In this document: piece after piece, positions 20,701 through 34,551 of the stretch
How positions within the stretch are numbered: the first letter of the stretch is position 1
How the letters are laid out: the number at the start of each line of letters is the position of its first letter
Position numbers and translations under genes: made by a program
NCBI GenBank assembly: GCA_016508695.1
Contig: VNKQ01000006.1
Coordinates: 186,001-250,000, forward strand
Source of the DNA: Hyphodiscus hymeniophilus
Lineage: Eukaryota; Ascomycota; Leotiomycetes; Helotiales; Hyphodiscaceae
Reading direction: 5' to 3'
Length of the DNA: 64,000 bases
The notes under the pieces: model-generated
Databases searched by the model: none
Told to the model about the DNA's origin: nothing
Seen by the model: the letters and a program-made list of their open reading frames with translations, nothing else

Positions 20701-23700
20701 ACAGCGTGAGATTGACATGGCAGGGTAGGCTCAGGGGACGAGGGAGTCAGGATAGGGGTCAGGATAGGGGGCAAGTCAAGGACTCTCCGCACCCAGATCT
20801 CAAAACGGGCACTTGCTGTTGCTTGCGTGCATCCCCATCCTCAACGATCCCGATGTGCAATGGGATTTGGGACGCCCATGAAAATCCCATCTTTCGATAA
20901 AATTGATAGAGATCCAAAACGTGTCTTTAAAAGACCAACACAATTACCATCGAATCTGAGCTACTACAGACTGAGGAGTAGAAAAGGAAGGGCTGACGCC
21001 CCCAACCCAACGGTCCCGAACCTCCAAAGTCCGAGTCCCAAAACGCTTGTCTCTGCATTTCTCATTTCACGTGCGTACCACGCATCCCCCTTCTTTCCTC
21101 TGTCCAGTGTCCAGAACTCCAGAAGATTCACAAAGCGTCCCTCTTGCATGAATTATCCCCACCTCCTTTTGCTGATTGGACTACTTACGAAACCTCCTTC
21201 TTGACTAGCCCTGGGCAAAAGTTTCTACCGGTATCTTCACTGCGAAAGACGAGAAGGGAGAAAGCAACTGGCCTGCGTATGCAGGATTTATATTGTGGCT
21301 TACTCTCATGACGCCTCATTCATGCAACTCGTGTTCCGGCTCTCATGTTGTCATCGCCCTTCTGCCTCCTCCAAGAGATGAGGGAAGCCTCCGTGCTGAA
21401 AGTCATGCACGACAGAGGCACCTCGATAAGATGGCCGGCTTGTGATTCGTGATTTGCGCGCTGCAGTCGGCTGTATGTTACTTGTACGCCCCGAAGGAGG
21501 GTTATATGTGGCTTTTATATAAGGCTGCACCCCTTTCTCATTGGGGCGCGGAACTTGGGAACTATCTTCACCTCCTGTTTTGTGAGCGGGGTGGCGGATC
21601 ATGTGTTTTGCACTCGCTGCTTTGTCGCAGTGAGAGAGAAAAGAGACTTCGGCGTTTGGGCTGGTGTGCAAGGGCCAATGAACGAGGGTTTACTTCGGAG
21701 GATTGATTTCGTTTGTGGACGTGCGTGCATGATGTCTTAACTTTCAGAGGGGGATTTGGAAACCGGATGTCTCGGGCTGGACTAGATGAAGGATCTGGTG
21801 GATCAAGAATATATTAGTTCTCCTTTTCTGCGAGCTGCTCAAGCGAAGCAAGCAACGGAGTGACTTGAGTTGGTGGTGGTCTGGAAGCACAAATTTGTGG
21901 ATCTGATCAGATCTGTACTTGGACTCATACGCAGACAAGGCGGTGAGAGCATGGAGCAGACGTGGCGTAACTGGTCGAGATGTGGAATCGCGGATGCAAC
22001 AGGCTGGTGTGGCCCTTTGCGATGAGGCGGTTTGCATGGTGGCCTATCGTATGATTCGGAGGGAAAGGAGCCATGATGCCGATTAAGAGTTCGGGAGTTG
22101 AGTATGCCAGCCACTCAGTCAGCCACTCAGTATTGGAGGAGACCAGAGGCGATCTGAATTTTGGAGATGTGAATGCATGCGACTGGCGCCTTCCGTGAAA
22201 CTTGGAGGATCGTTTGATACACGTGTGCCTCCAATTCTCGTTTTGCTACGAATGGAGGAGTGTGAAACAGACGCTATTGGTTGGCAGCGTTGACGTCCTT
22301 CCGTAGTCGTACTACTGTACTGTTCAGAGGTATGAAGGGTCGGCTTGGCCTTTGCACTCCCTAAGCGCCGTGAGCATGCACCGGATTAGTCCCAAGAATC
22401 GTGAATGTGATTTCTTGTGTAACGGTGACGAAGCTAATAAACCGTCAAACAGCTATTTTGAGGGTTTGGGAATGACTTTGTCGCTTACAAAAACCAGCTA
22501 TTAAGACTCTGAGGCAATTCTTGAGCTTTTCCAACGGAGGATCTTGTTAACCCAACCGGCATGTACCGCCTGAACTCCAACACTCGTCGGAGCGAAAGTG
22601 GACATCATGACCCGAAATTCCCAAAAGACGGGACCGAAATGGCGGGTTGAAGACATCCTTTCCATCGGTTATTTCCGAAGTTGAGGTACCGAGGCATTTC
22701 GGTTCTAGTTTTATCCGTAGGCCGATTCGCCTGAACATTCTATCTATTATGGCAGTGGTCTCTGTGAGATACAGGTCTCGTGCATCCTTACAAACAAGGA
22801 GGTTGATATTGACGTTCGCATGAGAGCAAGCATTATTGGTTGGCGCGACTAAAGAATCCAAGTCAACGGCCTGCCAGCAGGGGAGCAACACGGGGGTGTT
22901 CAACGGCTGTGTAGGCCTAGCTTATGTGTGAGACCAGGCTAAGAAACCAGGGATAATGGCGACCAGCTCCTTGCTCGTTGCCCCGTCCCCCGGCGCTGTT
23001 CTGAAAACCTTGCAGAAGCATGGCACAGGAACACTAAGTTCGAACACTAGGTTCGATGCAGCAAGAATTGCCGTTTATCAGTAGGAGTTGTTAAGACCAC
23101 TTTGTGCTGGCGCAGCCGCTATTGGTGAGCTCTAGAAGGAAAACTCGTGAGGAAACAATGCTATCATGTGCCGCCTCTGCATTCAGTTTTTTCGGAGAGA
23201 ACAACTGGGAGAGGAATGGTTTAGTAAGCCCCAACGAGAGTATTGCCGAACGGCTGGGCGATAAAAATGGATGTTTGTACCTTGAATACTCAGGTAGGGT
23301 TGTTTCTGCGGCTCCAGATCGTCTGACCGGGCACCTTGTCCAACCCTCCTCAGACTGACTTGTCATGTTGGGGGTCAATTATTGGCGTGCTGCAAACCCT
23401 GGAGGAAGGTCCGTTAGAAGGCGGTAAATATTCTCCGACTAGCAAGGCATTGCCCATGGTCTTCAGGGCCGTGGAGGAAGGGTCGACAACGTTGAAGCGC
23501 AGTGCCTTGCGAATGGTTCACGATGCCGAATCTTGGGCCTGTTAACCACGATCTGCCGGTCAAGGATCAAGCTGAACTAAAACAACGTGAACTCTCTCTG
23601 TCCAACGTCACTCCATCAAACCTCCTGAATGCTACGAAGGATTGCATGAAGAAGACCTCGCGACGAGATGCAAATTTCGGGGCCAAAAGCTACGAGCAGG

Positions 23701-24900
23701 GAAGGTCTCGAATTCCGGCTAAAACGGTGGAGGCTGGGTTATTGATTGGCCACACGAGCTGCTTCGGGGAGGTGGTGTCAAGAAAAGCGAGTTTCCAAGA
23801 AGATTAGAAGATTCGAAGATTCACCGAGAGAAAGGTCTTCCGCCGATGATGCACATGTTGGCCGATGCTGATGCTGACAACTAGAAGTCATCCTATCCAA
23901 GTCTTTCGACTGCTATGGAGGTTTCGGGTCTGGTGGCTGATGGTTGATGGTGGATGGTTGATGGTATGGAACTCGCATTTGCCTTCCCAGCAGCTAACAT
24001 TATCTGCTAAAATCGAACTTCTTCTGCCGGAGCAGCATCCAAGAGCCAAGTGTAGGTTATCGGAACAGGATTGAATGGAAAGATTCTCGGAAGAGTGAGA
24101 TTGTGCCTTGAAATCGTATGAAACAATACCTCCGTAGAGTAAAAATTCCGAGAGAGGAGATCCGGCGCCACATTTTCGTAAAACCCACTCCACCGAGTCC
24201 ACTCACCCAGTCGGACGGAATCCTGGCTCGAGCTTAGAAATAGAGACGGAGGAGACCTTCCTTTCATGAGGCTTTCGACTTCCACCTTTTGGCGTTGGGC
24301 GTAATCAACTACCACCACCCAGATCATCAACGACTTCCTGATTGGGAAGGTCATCTCCGAGACTATTTTATGCAATTGCGCGTCGATGGGGTCCACGACC
24401 TGAAGCCTCAAGGGAAACACACTTGGTTCGGGCGTGAGTTGATATGGCTGTTTACTATTGGTAACGATCCAATATCAGGGCGTCTTATTGCATCTGCACT
24501 ATGGGGAGGAAGAGGAATAACATGATGATGATGATACTGTGACTCTGAAGAAGAAGAGTCAAGACGTTTGCCTTCCGGATGGTTCAATAATATCGAAATT
24601 GATGCAAAGTATCGGGTGCCGGTGGTGGAAGTGGATTGGTGGACAGAGATTAGAGGCACCAAAGATCCGGAAATAGGCTAGAGGGGGCGCGGATTCTGAT
24701 ACCGGGTGATTGAAGAAATGAAAGTTTATGTAAGAATGGGGAGAAGATCTGACGGCTCGTGAAGGAAAAGACGCAAAATAGGACTAGTTTCAACACTGCA
24801 GAAATGAGCTTTGCTGCAAAGGAAAGGAGTGAGAAGGACTTCGTACTCTACACTACTAGACTGTAGACCATGAAGAGGAGAAGAGAAGAAAAGAACTAAA
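20701..24900. other. Gene-poor region, second part
   Basis: No gene can be supported on either strand. It contains small direct repeats: two copies of gtcaggatagggg near 20747-20772, two copies of cagccactcagt near 22107-22131, and a ggttgatgg cluster near 23939-23968. Several CACGTG-type sites occur. A TGA trinucleotide run is near 24523-24535. Confidence 0.4.
20747..20772 (+). repeat. Short tandem repeat, 13-base unit
   Basis: Two consecutive copies of gtcaggatagggg in a purine-rich stretch. It is too short to assign to a mobile element. Confidence 0.55.
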
Positions 24901-27900
24901 GAAGCAGACTTTTAGATTTCGCCGTTGATACGAGTCCGAGTCAGTCAGTCTCTTGCCGTGTTTCTGCAATCTGAACTCTCTTCACCCTTCCTCCTCCCCA
25001 TCTTTCCTGGCACCTCTTGTCTTGGATCCTGTATTTAATCCCTGCTGCAACCCTGCTCCGTACCTTTGAACGGTCCCGTCTCTCCACCAGCTCCTTTTTC
25101 TTCAACGAAGCCCCCTGGTGCCCGAACGAGTTGTCAACAGTCAGACAGAGCTGCTCACCATCTTCGGCCCTTACCCTTGCGACCCCCCTGGATTCGACTC
25201 TCGAGCAGAAGAAACATACGAAGGACGGAGGTACAGTTTTGTTTCGCAGCAGCATACCAGCTTGGCCAGCGCAGACGCATACATTACACCTTCCTTTGCC
25301 GCAGAGCAGGGTTAGGTCCTTCTCAAGCTCTTCTCAGGCTCTCGGCGCCACACTCAAACTTTCTTGCCGGCAGCTTCGTTCTTTTTTGCATCCATCGCAA
25401 GGATACTTCTCAACGGGCGCAACCCCCATATCCTTGCTTCCCGCACTTACAGGAGGACGCACAGCACATGCGAGCCAGCCCGACCGTTGAAAGAAAGCTC
25501 CAGCCAGCGACACCGTGAAGGTTATTCGCGACATCCATCATCCCAGCGAAGCAAAGCAAGTCAATATAACGAGGGTAGCAGTTGCGATACTCTCGTTGTT
25601 CTGCTTCCGTTGACGTGACACTGTCGTCGCCTGAACGATCCAAATCCAGTGTCGCACGAAGAGATCTCCACGACTCGTACACGTGAATTGATTCGATCCG
25701 ACCAACTGGATTATCGCGACCTGCAGAAGCTTGGGCGCATCAAGAAACCGCAGCTGTCTACACTGCAGCGCGCATCTCTGCACCAAAACGCGACCTACGC
25801 CAGCCATCACTGTCTATCAACCTCGTGGTCACCACATTATCTGCGTTGCACAGCAGATCTCGAAATCGCCAAAGACAAAGGTTAGATCCAATAATTTCCT
25901 ATTCTCCGACCGAGTCTCTTTGAGAGGCCTCGAGAATCAGTCGAGGTGCGCGTCTCGGCGCCTTTATCTTAGCGATCTCGTGCTGAACGGTCGCCTCCCC
26001 TCATGAGTGCTCTTTTGCACCACAACGTACCACGCAACAACGTGGAAGTCGTCCAAGACGACAAGACAGACGCGCCGAACCTGTCTTGAGAGGTCGGCGC
26101 ATAGCGCTTTTCCTACGGCAATCATACTTCTGATCCACAAGTCTCTGGTGTTGGTGCCGCAATCCTTAAGCTGAACTTGAGCCTGGGCTGCACAGTGCTG
26201 ACCTCTTTGTAACACAGAACTCGACATACTTCACGGCTGCTGCCTCCATCCTTGTCTACATATTCGTCGACGCTCCCCAAGCGGCAGCTCGCCATCGATT
26301 CCATAAACACACATCCGCCCACCGTTAAACCTCGAGGAGTGTCGCGCGGGTGGCAATCTCCTCTACTGCATTTCGAACTCAAGCAGCGCCATCACATCTG
26401 CAGTCCAAGGCTTTCAAGGAGGCTCTGCAAACCACAACAGGTACGGAGGATTCTCTTGCAGGTTTCATATTGAAGCGCGCAGTTAGCGAACATATCTGAA
26501 ATCTTTGGTGCGGTTCTACCAGTGGACACCAATCAATTTCGATATCGAATCCAGTAATACCCAACAAATTAACTGGGACAGCATATTCACACTGTCTTCT
26601 CGAATCCCGCTTCACAGAAAACTTACGTACAACCAGAAATCTTTTGGAAGTTGTTGTTGAGACGAAACAAAGGACTCGAGAATATCAAAACGTGGTTACG
26701 AGAACCAACCCGCTGTTTCGTCAAAAGTATCAACGTTTCCATCGAGGTTGGTTTCTCTGGTCTTAAATGGGTTCCTCTTGCTGAAGCCTTGACAGGTACT
26801 TAAGTATCCGCCTTGCAGTCGTACACAGTCGATCACAGCCCCTCTCCAACCGAGATTCCGAGCGCGATCCTCGCTGCATCCTTCAAGGTACGTTCACGGC
26901 TTTGGGTTCACTGAATTCACAAGATCTGATTTCATGACCTGTCACGCGTGGCGCTGCTTACCCTTGTCTAATCCCCGCTACCGTTGTTTTCAAATCCTCT
27001 CTGTAAGCGAAGTGTAGGCCTGTTGCATGACCAGCTCCAATCCCCTGCAGTGGGTTCCAGTCCCATCTTCTCCTTAATTAATGTGCCGAAGCCTGCACAT
27101 GTTGGGGCCATTAGCTCCCTTGCACTTGTTTACCAACCACCCATGCTTGTATATTATATCTTGCAGCCCCGCGCCTCCTCGACCTTGTCTCCCACCGACG
27201 ACGGTCTTTGTGGTAGCCTTTATTTTCAGCCTCATCCATATTGTTTTTGCGTATTTCATCTAAATCTGCAGCAGGACAATTGCATAGTTCATCGCTGTCC
27301 CATCTTGTATGCGAATTTCCTTTGCACAGAGGGCTTAGCGTTCTTCAACGCTGCCTGCATTTTTCTTTTCATGGCAATGATGCTGACACAAAAGCAATAG
27401 GAACACTGATATTTTTCACACGGCGCAGTCGCTCACCTTGGTAGAATTGCTCCTTGCAGAAGGTAAGCCCATTTTAATAAATCAAAGTCGGTTTGATTTT
27501 GGAGTCCCATATCGTCAAGGAAGTGGCCGGCTCACGAGGAAACGTGGGTAACGTTCTGGGAGCACGCGACCGGCCCACCCTTGTTTCTACAGCAGACTTC
27601 TTCGTTGTACGCCACAGGCTTTGAGTTTTGTGTGCCCAACAACCAAACTTCGGCATCCAGTGTTACGACATATGTCCGTCCCCTATTCATCCGTTTGAGT
27701 CCTGTCAGGACAAACCAGCCGGACAGAGTAAGAAATACAAATGGCTGAAGCAGCCACAATGCCTGTCTTTCTATATGGGACCCAGGATACCTCGACACGT
27801 AAGCAGTTCGCGAACACGACAGGTTTGAAAGTTCAATAATGGATCGACCGGACGCATTTATAAGAAAAGAAACAGGAGATGTTTATTCTTTTCGATCGCT

Positions 27901-30601
27901 CTGAGAGAGTTTCCTCCACCTTGTCCCCCGTATTTCAATTGTATGAGCAACTCGGAGGATCACAAGCTTCTCGAATTTGCGATATGTTGTTGTTGCACAC
28001 TGCACCCTCATGCATTTGAATGATCGCATTGCAGTTGTACTTGATGTTACGCATGATGGAGACATTGCTAACACAGATTTCACAGCAGATTGGTCGTAGA
28101 TAGCGTGCTCGTACACAACAGTGTTCACCATAGCATCGGATTCGAAGCAGTGATCTGAGAACTCAATTCAGCTTTTACTTTAACTGCAAACGCGAGGTAC
28201 GTTCATGCTGTTCCGGGCTGCCCCTGCAGGTTGAAGTACTCGACGCACAGATGGTGCATGGCATTGCATGAGCTTTCTTTGCTCAGTGGGTCGGCATCAT
28301 GGCGGATAGCTCAGCACCCTCGGTGGCTCTGGTGTAGCTGCTTGGTGTCTATGATCTTTAGGCTGACAATATCCAGGACCTGTCCTTCCATCTACCGAGA
28401 TGGCTCATCGACAGAGTGGAGGGTACAAAGAGGAACCCGGTGTCGCTGTGGCGGGAGATCACGTAAGTGTGCGACTTTTCATTTGGTGGCTGTAACCGAC
28501 TCAGCCGCTATTGTTATCGCGTTTGTGTTCGTTTCTGCGGTACATGCATTCATCATCATCATCATGGCCTGCAATGATTTCTTTTGCTTCAGCCATTGTT
28601 CACAGTCGTGCGTCAGCGTGAAGTCGAAGTTGCAAGTCGCAAGTCACTCCGCTTTAGTGTTAAGCAAGGGAGCAGCGAGGAGCGTGGAGCAAGCAGGGGT
28701 ATTCGGAGGTCTCAGGTTCTGACGTGGGAATGTTTTCCAGAAGATCCGTAATCCTGATGGGCGGACTCGAAAACAAGCGTGGGTGGGCGGACACATGCTG
28801 GTCTCGTTTCACAGTTGACCGGGCTGCTTGCATGATGACCAGGACCAGCCCATGTCTGCCCATGGCTGCCCAATCCCACGCGGCGCCTGCCTAGTTTGGG
28901 CAAGCACGGACACTTCGTCTCGAGCCCTGACTTGGGTGGTTTCCGCCGCCTGTCCACTGTCCAGTGTCTATCCCCTCCTCCCCCTTCTGATTGAGCCGTT
29001 TGGCTGCAAGGCGAGTGGCCCAGAGCGTTGCACACAACTCTTGTCGAGTTGGCTCTCCCCACCGCTCATTCGTGCACATTCTGGGTGGTGTCGCGCAAGA
29101 CAGCATGCAGTGTAGGCTAGTTGCTTGCTCGGCTGCATGGTGTTTTTATTATTCAGTGTGGCGAGTACGGCACACGATTGATAGCCAGAGACCGAATACA
29201 CACAGGGCAGAAGACTGTGGGGAACAGAGAGTTGGAATGAAATGGGGAAGTCCTCGTCATTTGGATAGAGATCACTTCTCTCCATTCCTCTCTTCCCTCT
29301 CTCTTTACTCCCCCGTGCCGAATAGATAGCCCTGCAGAAACCGCTGGAGTTGCAAGGGACTGGCTATTTTCGGACAACCCTAGGTATTCCGCCTTCAGGC
29401 CTACCCAAGTGGAGTGGAGAGAAGGGAGCATCCATCCCCTGAGATGAAAATGAGCGTGGGTGGTGGTGGGTGGCGCCGCCATAACCAATCCAAGGGCTGC
29501 AAAACAACGGCCTCTATTTGTCCGTGTGTGTGGCCTAGGGCCAAGCTTGGGGGTGCTAGTGACTTGACACGGCGCTAGACAGGCACCGCGTTATCATTCC
29601 CAAAACACCCACCACCTACGCTCATACATAGCCATCCATATCCACACACCCATATCCGCACCATACCCACACCCCCCACCCGTGATGATCCCTACCCAAA
29701 ACACCTCCAGTCCGTTCCATCAGCCCTGCAGCCTCGCACACACCGCGCCTCGTCCATCCATGATCCATCACCCATTCATTCATCCATCATCCTTTCTTCT
29801 TCACCCCCTCTCCATCAACTATCATAATTCCGCCCTGGTCACGTTTCTTCCATGCGTTGTCGTTTCCCCCCCTATCTCATCGTCATACACTTAAAACCCT
29901 ACTTCCCCCAACATACCTGGCCCCTCTTGTCTACCCTGACAGCTCCAAGAACTGCCCAGCCACATACCCTTACCATCAAATCCTGGCCTAGTCCCATTCG
30001 TTTCGTCAACCTCACTCACTCAATACCCACGTATGTTTATGATATTTGTGTCTTTACCATCGTTCTGATCATTCTTATCATCGTCTTGGCCCCGGTTTTC
30101 ATTCTGTATCGTCATCTCCAGCAATCTATCGACATTCCCCGTCATCCTTCATCTTGGAAAGATTCCTCAAGACCCTCGTCACTTGACTAGGTTCGAGATT
30201 GCGAGCCCTTGTGATTATTGCCCTGTCATTGTCCTTGCCCTGTCATTGTCCTTGCCCTGTCATTGTCCTTGCCCATGTCATTTGTCTGAGGAAGAATTCC
30301 AAAATAGGAGCAGGGCCTTTGTTGAATCAGAGATACACCGTCGTCTATTCTCTTCCCCTGCTTGAAGTCCCACATCCAAGAAAATGTTATCCCTTCTTCA
30401 TTTTTGGCGCGTTGTTATCTAGTCCGGATTTGTGTCCAGGTACCGCGTCTGCTGCAGCACCCTCGTCGTCAAGCGTCGACCATTTCCGTACATATCAATT
30501 GTCAAAATAAACATTGCGACGCGACTTGGTTTTCTCTGGTTATATTATTGTCTTACTAAATTTACCACAATTTTGGGAGCTGTCACTGACAACCGCTTCT
30601 T
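24901..30601 (+). promoter_or_regulatory. Long upstream region of MedA-like gene
   Basis: About 5.7 kb with only short, mutually overlapping open frames. Several parts are strongly pyrimidine-rich on the plus strand (24950-25130 and 29580-30200), as is common upstream of fungal transcription starts and in leaders. The simplest reading is an extended promoter, possibly with a long spliced 5' leader carrying upstream open frames, for the developmental regulator starting at 30602. This is inference because no transcript boundary can be read from DNA. Confidence 0.35.
30221..30271 (+). repeat. Tandem repeat, three 17-base units
   Basis: Three perfect copies of ccctgtcattgtccttg in tandem, followed by a degraded fourth (cccatgtcatttgtctg). 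It lies about 330 bases upstream of the MedA-like start codon. Confidence 0.85.
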
Positions 30602-33219
30602 ATGCAGCACCACCCTCACCACGCGCAACAGGGTCCTCCTCCTCATCACCTCCAACAACCTCGACCCTCGAGCATAGTTCATCAACAACATCAAGGCCCC
30701 CCGCAGCCGCAACACTCGAATCAGTATCCTCCTCCTCCCCAAAACCACGGTCTGCCTCAGTATTCTCAAGGTCCTCCAGGCCCAAGCGGACCACATCCAC
30801 AAGAGCTTCCATATTACGCGACTCATCCGAGTCCTTATAGCACTCCAAGCGCAACAGGCGCTTACTCATCTGCAGGTAAGTGATCGAAAAGCGACTCATT
30901 TTGTCCAGGAATTTGCTCATACAACGCTTCAGAAACTCCAGACATCATGGCAGCCGCACAAATGTCAAGACCGCCGTACCCTCCTATCTCCTACCATACT
31001 CCTCAGTCGAATTCTCCAGCCTCTGTGGCCTCTCCTTCAGGACACGATCAGCATAGAATGTATGGGCAGCCTCCTGCGCAGTTGCAGCAAAATCCACAGA
31101 TGTACTACGCACAACAGCCCCAACAATATCCTCCGCCAATGCCCCCTCAAGCAGGCCCATCGCCATATGCGCAGCATCCTCAACAACAGCCACAGCATCA
31201 CCAATCGATGACTTCGCAGCCAAATCTCTTAATGTCACATCCTTCTGCTCAACATCAGATGCAGCAACATCCGAACCAGCATTCCCAGCAGAACATGACT
31301 GACAGTCCGAGAACAAAGATGGAGCCCCACGTCCCTCAAATCACGCGTCCGGCAGCACCTCTCGGTCCTCCACAACACCCTGCAAACGGTCCTCAAATGC
31401 AACAGAACAATGTGCCAGGTGGTGGTGGAAATGGTGTCAACCCAAACGCGGCTCCAGGCCCAATTCCGGCGACGACACCATTGGTTGTCCGACAAGATAA
31501 CAACGGTGTTCAATGGATTGCTTTTGAATATTCTCGCGATCGCGTTAAGATGGAATACACCATCAGATGTGATGTTGAATCGGTGAATGTGGATACTTTG
31601 AGCCCAGAGTTCAAGACCGAGAATTGCGTTTATCCCAGAGCTTGCTGCAGCAAGGACCAGTATCGTGGAAATCGCTTGGTCTATGAAACAGAATGCAACA
31701 CCGTTGGATGGGCGCTGGCCGAATTAAACCCTTGTCTTCGCGGCAAGAGAGGGTTAATCCAGAGAGCCGTTGACAGCTGGAGAAACAGCAACCAAGACCC
31801 TCGATTGCGGAGCAGACGTGTTCGAAGAATGGCCAAAATTAGCAACCGCAAAGCTGTCCAGAATGCCGGACATCCCACTCACATGCCTGGTCCCAGCGGT
31901 GCTCCCGCAGGGATGGCTCCGACTCAGAACATGGGTCCAGGCGGCAATGCAAACATGGGTAAGCCTAGTCTCACTATGGGTGGACCACAACTCCACCACC
32001 ACCACAATCACCCCGATGGAAGTACGCAAGGCGGGGATGATGTCGGTATGTTTCACCAGATGTGATGTGATAATATTGTGTTATGATACCTTTCGTGCAA
32101 ATATACCTGTTGATCGGGAGGATTTGGGACAACCATTACCTGTAGCACACTTTCTGTATATTACATCACTGCACTTGCTTCATGCTACCCTGGCGTCGTT
32201 ACATACACATACCCGCACATTCATGTCTTTGCAATACTGTACTACACCACCATTTTGTTACATTGCTACTTCGATGGCCGGTTAAAGTGAGAGGCTAATT
32301 TGATGTTGCTTCGTAGGTGAGGAAGAGTATGTCGACGAGCAACATCATCATCATCATGCCGCCTCTAATGGTCCACCCAACGCCCCAGAGGATGTCCGCC
32401 AAAGCCATGTCTTCCCAGCCTACTCTGGCAGCTACCCACCAAACCCTCCCATGACTGGCGCATCCATGCCTCCAACAATGACAGACGCACATGCACCCAT
32501 TCCTCGAGGCCCGAATCCCATTGCAGCACGATCCAAGTCTGAAGAAGAGGATCACACATCTCTGTTCGGCGACATCCCAGAAGCTAAGAAACGCAAGTTC
32601 ATCCTCGTAGACGACCCAGGAAAGGGCGGCAGAGTTCGAGTCCGAGTCACCCTCGATACAGTCGACATCAACGAAATCCCCGATTCGTTCCGCAAGAGCA
32701 ATTCCGTCTACCCACGATCCTGGTTCCCAATGCAGATGCAATCGCCTCCGCCTTCCGCACACGGAAGCCGATTCTTTGAAGACGACGATGTCGATATTGA
32801 AGGAGATACAGGACGCTCAAGACGTGGAAGAACTATGATTCAAGTTCCTCTTGCAGATGGAGGAGAGGCTGAGGTTGCAACGCCGAGGATGCGCAAAAGT
32901 CAGCGAAGCAAGGAGATCAAGCTCAATGATCTGGGATATCGTATGACGTGGCATCAGAGTAGAGTATTTGCAGATAAAACGGTGTTCCTGCAGAAGGCTT
33001 GTAAGTGAAACTATCTGCTTCTTTGTTTTGCGAATCTCTCGAATACAAGGACGTATTTGCTGACTTCTGACAGTGGATTCCTACCGCAACAAGGTCAAAC
33101 AGACCATGGAAAGCACAGGCAAAAATGTTGGAACCGCGGCGCCGCATTTTGAGACAAGAGCTGGCAAGAAACGATGGAACGATCGATCCAAGAGAGAAAG
33201 AAGAGAAATTGACGCATAA
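30602..33219 (+). CDS. medA: MedA/Acon-3-like developmental regulator (DUF8032)
   Basis: Four exons, 30602-30875, 30933-32045, 32317-33000 and 33074-33219, about 738 residues. All junctions are in phase. Residues 1 to about 275 are Gln/Pro/His-rich. Residues about 280-392 form a conserved domain (VQWIAFEYSRDRVKMEY ... RACC ... ETECNTVGW ... RRVRRMAKI) with several Cys. A second conserved part follows a His run (EAKKRKFILVDD, PDSFRKSNSVYPRSW, then GKKRWNDRSKRERR at the end). I recognise this as the fungal DUF8032 protein that I believe corresponds to Medusa/Acon-3/Ren1/Acr1, regulators of conidiophore and adhesion programmes. The family call is firm, the medA equivalence less so. The third intron is 271 bases. 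A nuclear location is expected from the basic clusters. Confidence 0.75.
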
Positions 33220-34551
33220 CTCTTTCCCATCATTTCTTACACGTCGCTCTATTTCATCCATCTTCAACATCACCGCCCACTGCCGACATAAGACCGTTGC
33301 TGACTCCTACGTCTATCGTCGGATTACGAGCTTTATTTCTCTGCGATGGATTTCAAAAACGACTCAAAACGATTCCGACTTCACTCATCTGTCTGTGCGT
33401 GCACTCATTGTTCACATTTGCGTTGGGACCAAAAGGCGTTTTGTGTATGCTCCATCATCTCTGTTCATGTTTTAGAGATTTATGGTTTGGTGGTTTTTTC
33501 CCTTCTGCTATCTTCGATGATGAAGAGTGACGATTTTGCGTTGGCTCCCACTTATATGGTGAGGAGGATAACAGTATATCCTCTAGAATGCCGGATGATG
33601 CGACGGGCTGTTGGCCCTTTCCTTTTTTTTAATTGAAGGGAGTGGGAGTGGAATGAAAGGGCGGGACGGCCTGGGACTGCTGCTTATCATGGATTGATTG
33701 ATATCCGGGGGTTTAATGATCATTTTCCATGAATAGAAACGTATAGCATGGACTTTTCCACACACTCCCCTTCCGCCCTGCTCTTCAGCATCAGGCTTCT
33801 CTGAATCGTCCCGATAAATCAGAACCCATCACCCTTTGCTCTTGCAACACAAACCCTGACCATCCCCTCAGTGTGAGGTTGAGAACTGGATAGCAAAGAG
33901 AGGTGGCCATAGACATATGTGCTATACCGAAGGTACTCCCGTTAAACTTTGAACCAAGTGGTTATAGAAAGTGTCTTCTAAAAGCCGCATGCTCGGTTGC
34001 GTGATGGAAATGGGCAGCCTCCCGTCATGTACCGGTAGAGTAGCTCACAAGCTTCGCGCTAACCTCCGACCAAGACTCTTGACATCTTCACCTTCTGTAT
34101 CCTCAGCTCCGTTTGATAACCAACAAATCGTTGACTCTCCCTGCACTTGAGCGCCACGGATGGACTCCCGTACATAGGAGCTCAAATCCGAGGAAGTCTC
34201 AATATCAGTGGGTTAGATCAAGACCGGCTTGATTCGCGCTGTTCCCGCAGCTACCTCCAGAGCTTTGCGATAATGCAAAGGCGCTGAAGAAGGTGGGGGG
34301 TACCGATTATCGTGATGCAGACGTGCAGGCCTCGTTTCCGGTCCAATCTTTCGGAAGATTTCGGTAGAAGCGCCATGATTGCAGCGTCTCTACTAAATCA
34401 ACGATTGCATGATATTGATATCTCACATCAGAGGATATATATCCAGTGCCAGCCTCAAGCCACGTCAGAGAGCACAGGTGTATGACCCGAAGTTCATGAA
34501 TTCTGTCCTCTTCTTCCACCGTGATGTTATCGCCAAGTGATGCCAGAAGCA
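33220..34551. other. Convergent intergenic region
   Basis: About 1.3 kb between the stops of the MedA-like gene and the minus-strand flavoprotein gene. An 81-codon minus frame at 34307-34552 could be an extra 3' exon of the latter via a GTAATG donor, but I find no support for it. Confidence 0.4.

Noticed and set aside
25017..25518. Overlapping 150-157 codon plus-strand frames in two registers
   Set aside because: Two registers are equally open because the stretch is GC- and pyrimidine-rich. Neither shows a domain, so they are more likely leader or spacer.
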